From: an uncultured Prevotella sp.
Lineage (GTDB): Bacteria; Bacteroidota; Bacteroidia; Bacteroidales; Bacteroidaceae
Direction: 5' to 3'
DNA: 49,206 nt
Assembly (NCBI GenBank): GCA_900315765.1
Contig: ONAK01000039.1
Location: 1-49,206, forward strand
Shown: positions 32,637 through 41,413 of the stretch, piece after piece
Position numbering within the stretch: position 1 is the first letter of the stretch
How the letters are laid out: each line of letters begins with the position of its first letter
Notes under the pieces: generated by a model
Databases searched by the model: none
Told to the model about the DNA's origin: nothing
The model's input: only the letters and a program-made list of their open reading frames with translations
Position numbers and translations under genes: made by a program

Positions 32637-33512
32637 ATGATACAATCGATGACAGGCTACGGCAAAGCTGTAGTAGCATTTAAGGAGAAGAAGATTCATG
32701 TAGAAATCAAGTCGCTCAACTCAAAGCAGCTCGACTTGAACACTCGTATTGCACCACTCTATCGTGAGAAAGAGATGGAAATGCGCCAGATGGTAGCCGA
32801 GGCGCTAATTCGTGGAAAAGTAGATATGAGCGTGTGGGTAGAAAAAGAAATGGCCGTTGACCCCACACCAATCAATGCACAACTGGTAGAAAACTACTAT
32901 CAGCAGATTAAATCAATATCAGAGAAGACAGGTATCCCTGCACCTGAGGATTGGTTCTATACCTTGCTCCGTATGCCTGACGTCATGACTAAAACAGACG
33001 TTGAGGAGTTGGACGAAGAAGAGTGGGCTGTAGTGAAAGGCGGTGTAGCTGAGGCGCTTAAGAACCTGGTTGACTTCCGTACTCAAGAGGGTGCTGCTCT
33101 TCAGAAGAAATTTGCAGAGAAGATTGACAATATAGGTAAGCTGATGAGCGAGATTGAGCCATACGAGAAGAGTCGTGTGGAGAAGATCAAAGCTCGTATC
33201 ATCGATGGCTTGCAGCAGATTCCATCAGCAGAATATGATAAGAACCGTTTGGAACAGGAGCTGATATACTATATCGAGAAGCTGGACATCAGCGAGGAGA
33301 AGCAGCGACTGGCCAACCACCTTAAATACTTCCGCGACACGATGAACGAGCCTGCTGGTCAGGGTAAGAAGCTTGGCTTCATCGCTCAGGAGATGGGACG
33401 CGAGATTAACACTACTGGCTCAAAGAGTAATCAGGCCGAGATGCAGAACATCGTGGTTAAGATGAAAGACGAGCTGGAGCAAATCAAGGAACAAGTTCTT
33501 AATGCGCTTTAA
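32637..33512 (+). CDS. YicC-family endoribonuclease
   Basis: A 291-residue, full-length YicC protein: MIQSMTGYGKA at the start, HVEIKSLNSKQLDLNTRI, and the C-terminal DUF1732 block with RLANHLKYFRDTMNE, GKKLGFIAQEMGREINTTGSK and QAEMQNIVVKMKDELEQIKEQ. The family acts in RNA turnover as an endoribonuclease. It directly precedes gmk, the order seen in many bacteria. Confidence 0.93.
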   Translation: MIQSMTGYGKAVVAFKEKKIHVEIKSLNSKQLDLNTRIAPLYREKEMEMRQMVAEALIRGKVDMSVWVEKEMAVDPTPINAQLVENYYQQIKSISEKTGIPAPEDWFYTLLRMPDVMTKTDVEELDEEEWAVVKGGVAEALKNLVDFRTQEGAALQKKFAEKIDNIGKLMSEIEPYEKSRVEKIKARIIDGLQQIPSAEYDKNRLEQELIYYIEKLDISEEKQRLANHLKYFRDTMNEPAGQGKKLGFIAQEMGREINTTGSKSNQAEMQNIVVKMKDELEQIKEQVLNAL

Positions 33513-33516
33513 AATC

Positions 33517-34086
33517 ATGGCAAAAGGCAAGTTAATTATCATCTCGGCTCCATCGGGCACAGGTAAGAGCACGATTATCTCTTGGCTGATGAAGGAGCAC
33601 CCAGAGTTGAATCTGGCTTTTTCTATTTCATGCACATCGAGAGCACCACGAGGAACTGAGAAGAATGGTGTGGAGTATTTCTTCCTGACACCAGAGGAGT
33701 TCCGCCAGAGAATAGACAACGATGAGTTTCTGGAATACGAAGAGGTATACGAGGGCCGCTTCTATGGCACATTGAAATCGCAGGTAGAGCGCCAGCTGGA
33801 AGCTGGACAGAACGTGGTGTTCGACGTTGACGTGAAGGGCGGCGTGAACATCAAGAAGTTCTATGGCGACAAGGCCTTGAGCCTGTTCATCCAGCCACCA
33901 TCAATCAACGAACTCAGAAAGCGACTTGAAGGTCGTGCTACTGATGCTCCAGAAGTGATAGATCAGCGCATAGCCCGTGCAGAGTTCGAGCTTACCTTTG
34001 CTGATAAGTTCGATAAGATTGTCATCAACGACAAGCTGGAATACGCAGAGAATGATGCACTTGAGGCAATAAAAGCTTTTCTATGA
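33517..34086 (+). CDS. gmk: Guanylate kinase
   Basis: A 189-residue enzyme converting GMP and ATP to GDP and ADP. It has P-loop SAPSGTGKST (residues 10-19), the GMP-binding SCTSRAPRGTEKNGVEYFF and the lid region IDQRIARAEFE. The start is placed at ATG 33517 (MAKGKLIIISAPSG); the open frame upstream is within yicC. Length and motifs are complete. Its stop overlaps nadD as ATGA. Confidence 0.95.
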   Translation: MAKGKLIIISAPSGTGKSTIISWLMKEHPELNLAFSISCTSRAPRGTEKNGVEYFFLTPEEFRQRIDNDEFLEYEEVYEGRFYGTLKSQVERQLEAGQNVVFDVDVKGGVNIKKFYGDKALSLFIQPPSINELRKRLEGRATDAPEVIDQRIARAEFELTFADKFDKIVINDKLEYAENDALEAIKAFL

Positions 34087-34631
34087 TCAGAACGGGGATA
34101 TTTGGCGGATCGTTCAATCCCATACACAAAGGACACATTTCGTTGGCTCGACAGCTTCGCCAGAAGGCTGGGCTTGACGAAGTGTGGCTGATGGTTTCGC
34201 CACAGAATCCCCTTAAAGCCTCAACCGATTTGCTGGATGATGAGATAAGAATGCAGATGGCCAGGCTTGCTGTTGAAGGCGAAGAAGGCATCGTAGCCAG
34301 CGACTACGAGATGCATCTGCCCAAACCATCGTACACTTGGAACACGCTTCAATCGCTTAAGAAGGATTATCCTGATCGTGAGTTTGTGCTGATGATAGGT
34401 GGCGACAACTGGGATCTGTTTGATAAATGGTATCATGCTGATGAAATCCGCAAGAACTTCCAGATTATTGTCTACCCTCGTCGTGGGTACAAAGGTGGCA
34501 TTGACGGGCTGGACCTTATCGACATTTCGAGCACAGAAATCCGCGAGCGAATAAAAGCCGGCAAGAGTATTAAGCAACTTGTGCCAAAGGCTGTGGCAGA
34601 ACACATAACCAACCAAAAGTTGTATGTTTAA
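34083..34631 (+). CDS. nadD: Nicotinate-nucleotide adenylyltransferase
   Basis: The 182-residue enzyme makes deamido-NAD from nicotinate mononucleotide and ATP. It has GIFGGSFNPIHKGH (His15, His18, the HxGH adenylyl site), WLMVSPQNPLK, FVLMIGGDNWDLFDKW and the second nucleotide motif ISSTEIRERI. It is slightly shorter than many relatives in the stretch between YPRRGY and LIDISST. It overlaps gmk at the start and the EptA-like gene by eight bases at the end. Confidence 0.94.
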   Translation: MIRTGIFGGSFNPIHKGHISLARQLRQKAGLDEVWLMVSPQNPLKASTDLLDDEIRMQMARLAVEGEEGIVASDYEMHLPKPSYTWNTLQSLKKDYPDREFVLMIGGDNWDLFDKWYHADEIRKNFQIIVYPRRGYKGGIDGLDLIDISSTEIRERIKAGKSIKQLVPKAVAEHITNQKLYV

Positions 34632-36447
34632 GCGACTGAAGATAAATCCATTAAATTGGCTTGGGTATCTGTTTGCACCCATCCAGAAGAATAGCGCATT
34701 CTTTGTGTTTATGTTTGCGCTGGGATGGATTTGCACTCAACTTGAGATAACCCTACATCTGAAAGGAGCCCATCCTTACGAACTGTCAGCACCAGAACTT
34801 TTCATCGATATCTACGCTGTTTGCGTGGTTCTGGCTCTGATACCTCGCAAAGTAAGATACTGGATAAGAGCATTGCTCTATGTGGTGCTATACAGCGTGG
34901 CATTGGTAGATATGTTCTGCTACGTAAAGTTCGAGTCGACACTTACTCCAACCATGCTGATGTTGTTTGGCGAGACCAATCAGAAAGAATCGCAGGAGTT
35001 CCTTTCAACTTATTTGGGATGGGATGTCATCACATCGAATGTTGGATGGATTCTGTTGCTGATGCTGGTTCATATTCTTTGGACTATTCTAAGAAGCGTT
35101 TTTTGTAAAATGCGCAAACGCATGATTCTGCCCAAGGTGAACCCTATGGTTCCTATGGTATGCAAGGCCCTATTTGGTATGGTTGTAGCTTGGGGATTAT
35201 ATAGTTCCTGGAGCGAATGCAAGAACAACAAAGATGCTATCTACCAGCTGATGACGAAACAAACACTTGGCGAAGTGGAGCATCAGCTAACCTTACAACC
35301 CAAGGCTGAGCTATATCTGCCCATCTATCGTCTGGTGTTCAGCGCCTATGCCAACAAACTGGCATCGAAACAGCTGGACAAACTGATATTAAGCAAGGAT
35401 AAAATACAAATAGACAGTTGCTCGTATCGTGTACCAAACATCGTACTTGTGATAGGCGAGAGTTACAACAAGCACCATTCCCAGCTTTATGGCTACAAGA
35501 TGCCCACAACCCCTCGCCAGGTAGCTATGGCTCAAGAGGGCAGTCTGGTGCCGTTTAGCGATGTTGTAGCCCCTTGGAACCTTACAAGTTATGTGTTCAA
35601 GGACATTCTGTCTTTCTATGCTGTAGGCGATAAAGGCGAGTGGTGCGATTATCCGCTATTCCCAGAGGTGTTCCGCAAAGCAGGCTATCACGTAACGTTT
35701 ATCACCAATCAGTTCCAGTCGAAGGCTGGTGAGGCTGTATACGATTTTAGCGGAGGCTTCTTCCTTAACAACCCAGAGCTTAGTAAGCGACTGTTTGATA
35801 CAAGAAACAATAAGCTGCATCGCTTTGACGATGGCGTGCTGAAGGAGTACGACAATCTGAAGAAGAACAATAAAGAGCATAATCTCATCATCCTGCATCT
35901 GATGGGGTCCCACTTCAGCTATGCCTATCGTTATCCACAGAAAACAGACAAGCATTTCCTGCCAGAGATGTACAACCGCCCAGAGCTTAAGGCAAACCAG
36001 CTGAAGATGCTTGCAGACTACGATAATTCTTTGCTGTATAACGATTCTATCGTACATGCCATCACCCAGCGCTTTGTTGATCAGGATGCTGTGGTAATAT
36101 ATATGCCCGACCATGCAGAAGAGATGCTTGATGGCAAGCCTTACGCTTATGGCAGAATGCATGGAGCCACCATCGACTACCGTTTGGCCCGCAACGAGAT
36201 GGAGATTCCGTTTTGGATATGGGGTTCGCCCAAATATCGCGAACTGCATCCATACGGCTGGGAGGCTATCCAGGCTGCCAAAGACCGTCCGATGATGACA
36301 GATATCCTGCCACATCTGCTGCTATACTTTGGTGGCATATCTACACCACTCTATCGCCCAGAATACGATGTGGTGAATCCAAAATACAACCTGAAACGCC
36401 CAAGAATATTGAAGGGCGAAACTGATTATAACAAACTGAAGAAATGA
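34624..36447 (+). CDS. Phosphoethanolamine transferase-like membrane sulfatase-fold protein (EptA/CptA-like)
   Basis: A 607-residue protein with about five N-terminal transmembrane helices (up to residue ~200) and a periplasmic sulfatase-type catalytic domain. Metal-site and family motifs are NIVLVIGESYNKHHSQLYGY, a candidate nucleophile Thr in NLTSYVFKDILSF, LILHLMGSHFSYAYRYP and VVIYMPDHAEEML. Such enzymes move phosphoethanolamine from phosphatidylethanolamine to lipid A or core sugars. It overlaps nadD by eight bases and the next acyltransferase by ATGA. Confidence 0.87.
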   Translation: MFKRLKINPLNWLGYLFAPIQKNSAFFVFMFALGWICTQLEITLHLKGAHPYELSAPELFIDIYAVCVVLALIPRKVRYWIRALLYVVLYSVALVDMFCYVKFESTLTPTMLMLFGETNQKESQEFLSTYLGWDVITSNVGWILLLMLVHILWTILRSVFCKMRKRMILPKVNPMVPMVCKALFGMVVAWGLYSSWSECKNNKDAIYQLMTKQTLGEVEHQLTLQPKAELYLPIYRLVFSAYANKLASKQLDKLILSKDKIQIDSCSYRVPNIVLVIGESYNKHHSQLYGYKMPTTPRQVAMAQEGSLVPFSDVVAPWNLTSYVFKDILSFYAVGDKGEWCDYPLFPEVFRKAGYHVTFITNQFQSKAGEAVYDFSGGFFLNNPELSKRLFDTRNNKLHRFDDGVLKEYDNLKKNNKEHNLIILHLMGSHFSYAYRYPQKTDKHFLPEMYNRPELKANQLKMLADYDNSLLYNDSIVHAITQRFVDQDAVVIYMPDHAEEMLDGKPYAYGRMHGATIDYRLARNEMEIPFWIWGSPKYRELHPYGWEAIQAAKDRPMMTDILPHLLLYFGGISTPLYRPEYDVVNPKYNLKRPRILKGETDYNKLKK

Positions 36448-37514
36448 AACAGGAATTGTTGTCGAGAGCCGAGTGTACAGCGATGCGAGGAATAGCCATT
36501 CTGGCCATCGTGCTTCACAACTACTGCCACTTTATTGGCAAAATTGTGAAGGAGAACGAATACCAGTTCTTTACATCAAACAACGATGGTCTTTGGCGCG
36601 TTCTTACCTATCCCGATGAGTTGTTGCCAGTACATCTGTTGTCGTACTTTGGCCATTACGGAGTGCCTGTTTTCCTGTTTCTTAGCGGACTGGGCTTGGT
36701 AAAGAAATATGAGCAAGGCGACAAGGTAGCCACTTTGCCCTTTATCCGTTATAACTATCTTAAGCTGTTGAGAATGCTGATAGTTGGCTTCTCGCTGTTT
36801 ATCATTATTGATATATTGACTCCTGGCCGATTCCACTTCCATTGGTATAACGTAGTGGCACAGCTGCTGATGTACATCAATGTGCTTCCAACGCCTGATA
36901 AGATTATCTGGCCAGGAATATACTGGTTCTTCGGACTGATGATACAGCTGTACATAGTGTATCGCTTGTTCCTTTATCGCCAGAAGAGCATCTGGGTTAT
37001 TGCGCTGATTGCCGTCTGCTGGTTGCTGCAGGCATTCTGCGATCCAGAGGGCGAAACACTCAATCGCCTACGCTATAACTTCATCGGAGGTATGCTTCCC
37101 TTCGGACTGGGTATCTTGTTCGCAAGAATTCCCAACGTGGGAACATTTTATTCCCAACGTGGGAACAATTTATTCCCAACGTGGGAATATTTCGTAGCCT
37201 TACTGCTCTCTACAGCTTTGATTGTTGCCATGAATTTCTGGTATCAAAGCTGGTTCTTCGTTCCTGTGTTTATTATCATCGGAACAATCTCACTTGTAAA
37301 GGTTATGCCAAAGTGGATGCTCAGCGTCATCACATGGATAGGCGCGATGTCTGCAGCTATGTTTGTGGCACATCCCATAGCTCGCAAACTCTTTATTACC
37401 GTAGCCTGGAAACAGGATATCTACGACGGACTGATGCTTTACATCATTGCTGTGATAGCCCTTTCGTGGGCTGTTAAGCAGCTGATAGAACGCATTCCCA
37501 AACCAAGACTATGA
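36444..37514 (+). CDS. Acyltransferase 3 family membrane protein with embedded repeat
   Basis: A 356-residue polytopic protein of the acyltransferase-3 family: RGIAILAIVLHNYCHF near the N-terminus (with the conserved His), FGHYGVPVFLFLSGLGLVKKY, then about nine further membrane helices. These proteins add acetyl or similar groups to surface glycans. A 22-base-period repeat (37129-37187) is embedded in frame at a loop between helices (about residues 229-249), so the protein carries a roughly 20-residue insert. The stop overlaps the next acyltransferase as ATGA. Confidence 0.82.
   Translation: MKQELLSRAECTAMRGIAILAIVLHNYCHFIGKIVKENEYQFFTSNNDGLWRVLTYPDELLPVHLLSYFGHYGVPVFLFLSGLGLVKKYEQGDKVATLPFIRYNYLKLLRMLIVGFSLFIIIDILTPGRFHFHWYNVVAQLLMYINVLPTPDKIIWPGIYWFFGLMIQLYIVYRLFLYRQKSIWVIALIAVCWLLQAFCDPEGETLNRLRYNFIGGMLPFGLGILFARIPNVGTFYSQRGNNLFPTWEYFVALLLSTALIVAMNFWYQSWFFVPVFIIIGTISLVKVMPKWMLSVITWIGAMSAAMFVAHPIARKLFITVAWKQDIYDGLMLYIIAVIALSWAVKQLIERIPKPRL
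37129..37187. repeat. Three REP-like copies of TTCCCAACGTGGGAA inside a gene
   Basis: Identical 15-mers at 37129-37143, 37151-37165 and 37173-37187, with a 22-base period and T/A-rich spacers. Each is a quasi-palindrome (TTCCCA-ACG-TGGGAA). Because 22 is not a multiple of three, the copies are translated in three different frames as IPNVGT, YSQRGN and FPTWEY without a stop. Confidence 0.9.
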
Positions 37515-38494
37515 AGATTAAGGATATAGAGCTTGCCAACATAAGTCGCTTTCGTGGCGAGTTGATGGGAGCAGCCATGCTGTTCATCATTCTGTTCCAC
37601 GTGCCATTGGCTCGCAGCAGCGAGTTCTTTGGATTGAGGCGATGCGGAAACGTTGGTGTAGATATGTTCCTTTTTCTAAGTGGCATAGGACTTTGGTTCT
37701 CATGGGTCAAGAATCCACAGATCTGGCAGTTCTATAAGCGTCGCCTTCTTCGCATCTATCCAGCCTGGCTGGTGATGGCTTCGCTCTTCTATATGCCTCG
37801 ATTCGATTGGGCTCAAGGCGATTATATCGACCTGATAGGCGATATCACCATCAACTGGGACTTCTGGTTGCACGATGAACTTACCTTTTGGTACATTCCA
37901 GCCATCATGATGCTCTACCTCTGGGCTCCTCCATATATGCGATTGATACAGAAACATCCTGTTTATCGCTGGATGCCTGTATTGATGATTCTGTGGTGCA
38001 TCTGGGTGCAATGGATTGTGCCTTTGCATCAGGCTTTGGGGCACATCGAGATATTCTGGAGTCGCATACCTATTTTCTTTATAGGTATCAACTGTGGCGA
38101 GTTGGTTAGACGAGAGACCAAGATTGACGGAGCTGGCTTCTGGATGATTCTGTTCCTTTTCCTTGCCACCTTCAGCTCTTGTTTCTATCTGGAGCAAGTT
38201 ACGCATGGACGATTCCCCTTGTTTGTAGAGCGAATGATATATATCCCATTTACCATTACGCTCATCCTGATGCTGAATCGCGTGTTCCGCAGAACGCCCA
38301 AGTGGTTCAATCGCTTCTGTGCATTCTTTGGAGCCCTAAGTCTAGAGGCATATCTGATACACGATCACTTTGTGATGACGTATATCACGCCTTACAAACT
38401 TGGCTATTGGCTTACAGCTCTGCTTACCATCGTGATAACAATTCCGCTTGCCTGGCTATTGCAGAAAGCGCTAAAACTGGTAGTTAGAATATGA
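37511..38494 (+). CDS. Acyltransferase 3 family membrane protein
   Basis: A 327-residue polytopic protein. N-terminal RFRGELMGAAMLFIILFHVPL with the family His, NVGVDMFLFLSGIGLWFSW, and YKRRLLRIYPAWLVMA (the R-x-R-RI-P motif of acyltransferase 3), followed by about nine membrane segments to PLAWLLQKALK. Probably O-acetylates or O-acylates a cell-surface glycan. It overlaps both neighbours by four bases, so it is translated with the previous acyltransferase and the HAD phosphatase. Confidence 0.87.
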   Translation: MKIKDIELANISRFRGELMGAAMLFIILFHVPLARSSEFFGLRRCGNVGVDMFLFLSGIGLWFSWVKNPQIWQFYKRRLLRIYPAWLVMASLFYMPRFDWAQGDYIDLIGDITINWDFWLHDELTFWYIPAIMMLYLWAPPYMRLIQKHPVYRWMPVLMILWCIWVQWIVPLHQALGHIEIFWSRIPIFFIGINCGELVRRETKIDGAGFWMILFLFLATFSSCFYLEQVTHGRFPLFVERMIYIPFTITLILMLNRVFRRTPKWFNRFCAFFGALSLEAYLIHDHFVMTYITPYKLGYWLTALLTIVITIPLAWLLQKALKLVVRI

Positions 38495-39072
38495 AGAAGG
38501 TGTATGCATTCGATTTTGACGGAACACTTACCACCAAAGATACTTTGCTGGAGTTTATCCGTTATGCCAAAGGTTCTACAGGCTTTTGGTTGGGATTCTT
38601 GCGTTACGCCCATCTTTTGGTACTGATGAAACTGGGATTTTATCCTAACTGGAAGGCTAAGCAGAAGGTGTTTTCTCACTTCTTTAAGGGAATGACAATC
38701 GAGGATTTCGATGCCATCTGTCAGGATTTTGCTGCCTCATCGCAGCATCTGTTAAGACCCAAAGGCATCGCAACTATTAATAAAGCCATCGGCGAAGGCG
38801 CTGAAGTACTGATAATTAGCGCTTCTATCGACAACTGGGTGCAGCCATTTTTTAAGCACGTAAAAGTGTTAGGCACAAAGATAGAAGTAGAGGACGGCAA
38901 GTTAACAGGCCGATTTCTGACCAAGAACTGTTACGGAGAAGAAAAAGTAAATCGCCTGAAATCCCTCTATCCCAATCGCCAAGACTACCACTTAACAGCC
39001 TTTGGCGACAGCAGAGGCGATAAAGAGCTGTTGGCATTTGCAGATGAATCGCATTTTAAACCATTTAGATAA
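38491..39072 (+). CDS. HAD-IB family phosphatase
   Basis: A 193-residue HAD hydrolase of the phosphoserine-phosphatase-like IB group: motif I FDFDGTLTTKD (nucleophile Asp9), motif II LIISASIDNW, Lys in motif III region (NCYGEEKVNRL), and motif IV TAFGDSRGDKELL. Small helical cap with hydrophobic segments (FWLGFLRYAHLLVLMK). Likely dephosphorylates a small precursor or lipid-linked intermediate; substrate unknown. Coupled to the acyltransferase gene upstream. Confidence 0.88.
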   Translation: MKKVYAFDFDGTLTTKDTLLEFIRYAKGSTGFWLGFLRYAHLLVLMKLGFYPNWKAKQKVFSHFFKGMTIEDFDAICQDFAASSQHLLRPKGIATINKAIGEGAEVLIISASIDNWVQPFFKHVKVLGTKIEVEDGKLTGRFLTKNCYGEEKVNRLKSLYPNRQDYHLTAFGDSRGDKELLAFADESHFKPFR

Positions 39073-39074
39073 GT

Positions 39075-40496
39075 ATGAAAACAATGAAGATATTTAAGAT
39101 TAAACCTATAGAAAAAGTTCAGGCCATCGTAGTGCTGATACTACTGATTGTGCTGAATCTGATACTTATCAGCAAGTATCCTGATTTTGTAAACATCATG
39201 CCTGAGAACTACAAGGAGTTTATCCATCAGTTCAAGGTGTCAGGTTTCGACCCTATCACCTACTCTACTGTCACCAACTGGTATCAGGGTTATAACGTAT
39301 ATCGCCACCCATTGCTGGCCTTTATGATGTGGAGTCCTAACGTTCTGAATGCATGGCTCATGAATCTTACAGGACTCAATCTGGTGCAGTATGTTGTAGG
39401 CCTTCTATTGGTGTTCTGTGGTTTCTACTCATACATCTTTATGCGTCGCATCCTGGTTGAGATTATTGGCGTGAAAGAGAAAGATGGTATCATTCTTAAT
39501 GCCATGTTCTTTGGCTTTGCCTATACGATGGTAGGGCTGGTGGTTCCTGATCACTTTGTCATATCGCAGATGTTATTGCTGCTCACATTCTATATCTGTG
39601 GGTTAACCATCAATAACGGCAAGCGACTTAGCATTCTGAAAACCATCATATTGTTTGTTCTCACAGCAGGCGTGACACTTAGCAATGGTGTTAAGATATA
39701 TCTTTCGGCCTTGTTCACAAACAAGTGGCGATTCTTCCGTCCTGGCTATCTTATACTTGGTGTCATCCTTCCAGCAGCACTTATGTGGACATTCTGCAGA
39801 TGGGAGTATCGCGAGTTTGTATTGCCAAACGAGAAGGCTGTACAGGCCAAGAAAGCAGCTCAGCGTCGTGCCGATCTTGATAAGTATATAAAGATGTATG
39901 CAGAGCAGACAGGCGAGACTGATTCTGCACTTATGGCCCAAGGTGGTCGCGACCTTTATAAAAAGCATATCTGGCAGGTTCACGAGAAGAACATGAAGGA
40001 CCCTTGGAATGCCCACACAGGTAAACCCATCGCCAAAGAAGGTTTTATGAAGTGGACTGATATATCAACAGATCGCGTTGAGACTCTCTGGCACAACCTT
40101 TTTGGCGAGACCATACAGTTGCATCAAGACTATCTGTTGGATGATACCCTGAAGAATCGTCCTGTTATAGTTGAATATCGCTACGTATTTAACTATGTTG
40201 TTGAGGCTTTGATTATAGCATTGCTCTTGATAGGTATATGGATGGGGCGCAAGCAGCGATTCCTGTGGCTAATTCTTTCATGCTTTGCCTTTGATATGGT
40301 TCTGCACTTAGGACTGGGCTTTGGTATCAACGAGATCTATATTATGGGTCCACATTGGCTATACATTATCCCCATAGCTATCGCTTATATCTTCAAAAAC
40401 GCCAACACCAAGTGGCATCAGCCACTCAGAGTAATAACAGCCCTGCTGGCTGTATTCCTTTTAGGTTGGAATGGCTACTTATTTATTAGCTATTGA
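39075..40496 (+). CDS. Multi-pass membrane protein (DUF6080-like)
   Basis: A 473-residue integral membrane protein with roughly ten helices (AIVVLILLIVLNLILISKY; VQYVVGLLLVFCGFYSYIFM; ILKTIILFVLTAGVTLSNGV; IIALLLIGIWMG; LYIIPIAIAYIF). A large soluble loop at about 245-370 (QAKKAAQRRADLDKYIKMYA, LYKKHIWQVHEKN) is probably extracytoplasmic. It looks like the DUF6080 group of Bacteroidales membrane proteins, with GT-C-like topology, but I cannot point to catalytic residues. It ends the long operon, and its last 18 bases overlap the converging glycosyltransferase gene. Confidence 0.7.
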   Translation: MKTMKIFKIKPIEKVQAIVVLILLIVLNLILISKYPDFVNIMPENYKEFIHQFKVSGFDPITYSTVTNWYQGYNVYRHPLLAFMMWSPNVLNAWLMNLTGLNLVQYVVGLLLVFCGFYSYIFMRRILVEIIGVKEKDGIILNAMFFGFAYTMVGLVVPDHFVISQMLLLLTFYICGLTINNGKRLSILKTIILFVLTAGVTLSNGVKIYLSALFTNKWRFFRPGYLILGVILPAALMWTFCRWEYREFVLPNEKAVQAKKAAQRRADLDKYIKMYAEQTGETDSALMAQGGRDLYKKHIWQVHEKNMKDPWNAHTGKPIAKEGFMKWTDISTDRVETLWHNLFGETIQLHQDYLLDDTLKNRPVIVEYRYVFNYVVEALIIALLLIGIWMGRKQRFLWLILSCFAFDMVLHLGLGFGINEIYIMGPHWLYIIPIAIAYIFKNANTKWHQPLRVITALLAVFLLGWNGYLFISY

Positions 40497-41405
40497 TTGC
40501 TTCAGCTTCAATAGCTTCTTATAGTAATGTATAGGATAATATCCTATTCGTGGGGGCAGCATAATAGCCAAGCGATCCATAAGCGGAATATCGCTGGTTA
40601 AACGCTTTCTGAGTGGGCGATAATAGTCGTTAAGCACATTGAATTGTCGCTTGTCGATAAACTTCTCATACACCTTTATCTGATGCCCTACAAAGGCTGA
40701 CTTATAAAGTTCCCATTGTGGCTGAAGCGTTTTACATAGTTCGCAATCGTAGATACGAATCCACTCAAGATTCTCAATGCGATTATTAGGCACATATACA
40801 TCATAAAGATAAACAGGGTCTGCAATAAAGAACACCTTTGGATTCTTTATCAGACATTTTATCTGCATCAGCGAATCCTCACGTTCTACTATCTCACGAG
40901 GAGCATCAAGACATCCTTCGAGCAGCTCTTTGCGGAACATAATTCCCCATAGCACACAGAACGAATTCTTGATAGAAAGAAGATTGCGGATTAAAGGTTC
41001 ACAAGGTACGAATCCTCGCCAACCAGAATCATAACAATTGCCAAACTGATCTTTATATGTTCCTATCACCTCGCCTGCACCACTTTCTGTTATAGCATTA
41101 TAAAGCTTCGATATGGCGTCAGAAAGCAACCTGTCATCAGCATCAACAAACATAATGTACTCGCCTACTGCTTGCTCTACCCCTTTTCTGCGAGCTGCAG
41201 TTACACCTCCATTCTCAGTATGTATCACACGGATTCGTGAATCCTGTGCTGCCTCCTCATCGCATATTCTGCCAGAATCGTCAGTACTACCATCATCAAC
41301 AACGAGAATCTCAAAGTCTTCAAAATCCTGCTGAAGAATACTCTCCAGACAATCGCAGATGTACTCAGCCTTATTATAGACAGGGATGACGATAGAAACC
41401 TTCAT
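40479..41405 (-). CDS. Glycosyltransferase family 2
   Basis: A 308-residue GT-A enzyme: KVSIVIPVYNKAEYICDCLE, FEILVVDDGSTDDSG, GGVTAARRKGVEQAVGEYIMF and the metal-binding VDADDRLL. The C-terminal part is helical with basic residues. The start at 41405 (MKVSIVIP) is preferred over the in-frame upstream extension, which lies in the flippase gene. It follows the flippase gene by eight bases on the minus strand, so the two are co-transcribed. Likely adds a sugar in O-antigen or capsule synthesis. Confidence 0.9.
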   Translation of the reverse strand: MKVSIVIPVYNKAEYICDCLESILQQDFEDFEILVVDDGSTDDSGRICDEEAAQDSRIRVIHTENGGVTAARRKGVEQAVGEYIMFVDADDRLLSDAISKLYNAITESGAGEVIGTYKDQFGNCYDSGWRGFVPCEPLIRNLLSIKNSFCVLWGIMFRKELLEGCLDAPREIVEREDSLMQIKCLIKNPKVFFIADPVYLYDVYVPNNRIENLEWIRIYDCELCKTLQPQWELYKSAFVGHQIKVYEKFIDKRQFNVLNDYYRPLRKRLTSDIPLMDRLAIMLPPRIGYYPIHYYKKLLKLKQSIANK

Positions 41406-41413
41406 ACTCACAA

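Noticed and set aside
37129-37187. CRISPR-like repeat
   Set aside because: Only three units with 7-base spacers, in the middle of a coding frame.
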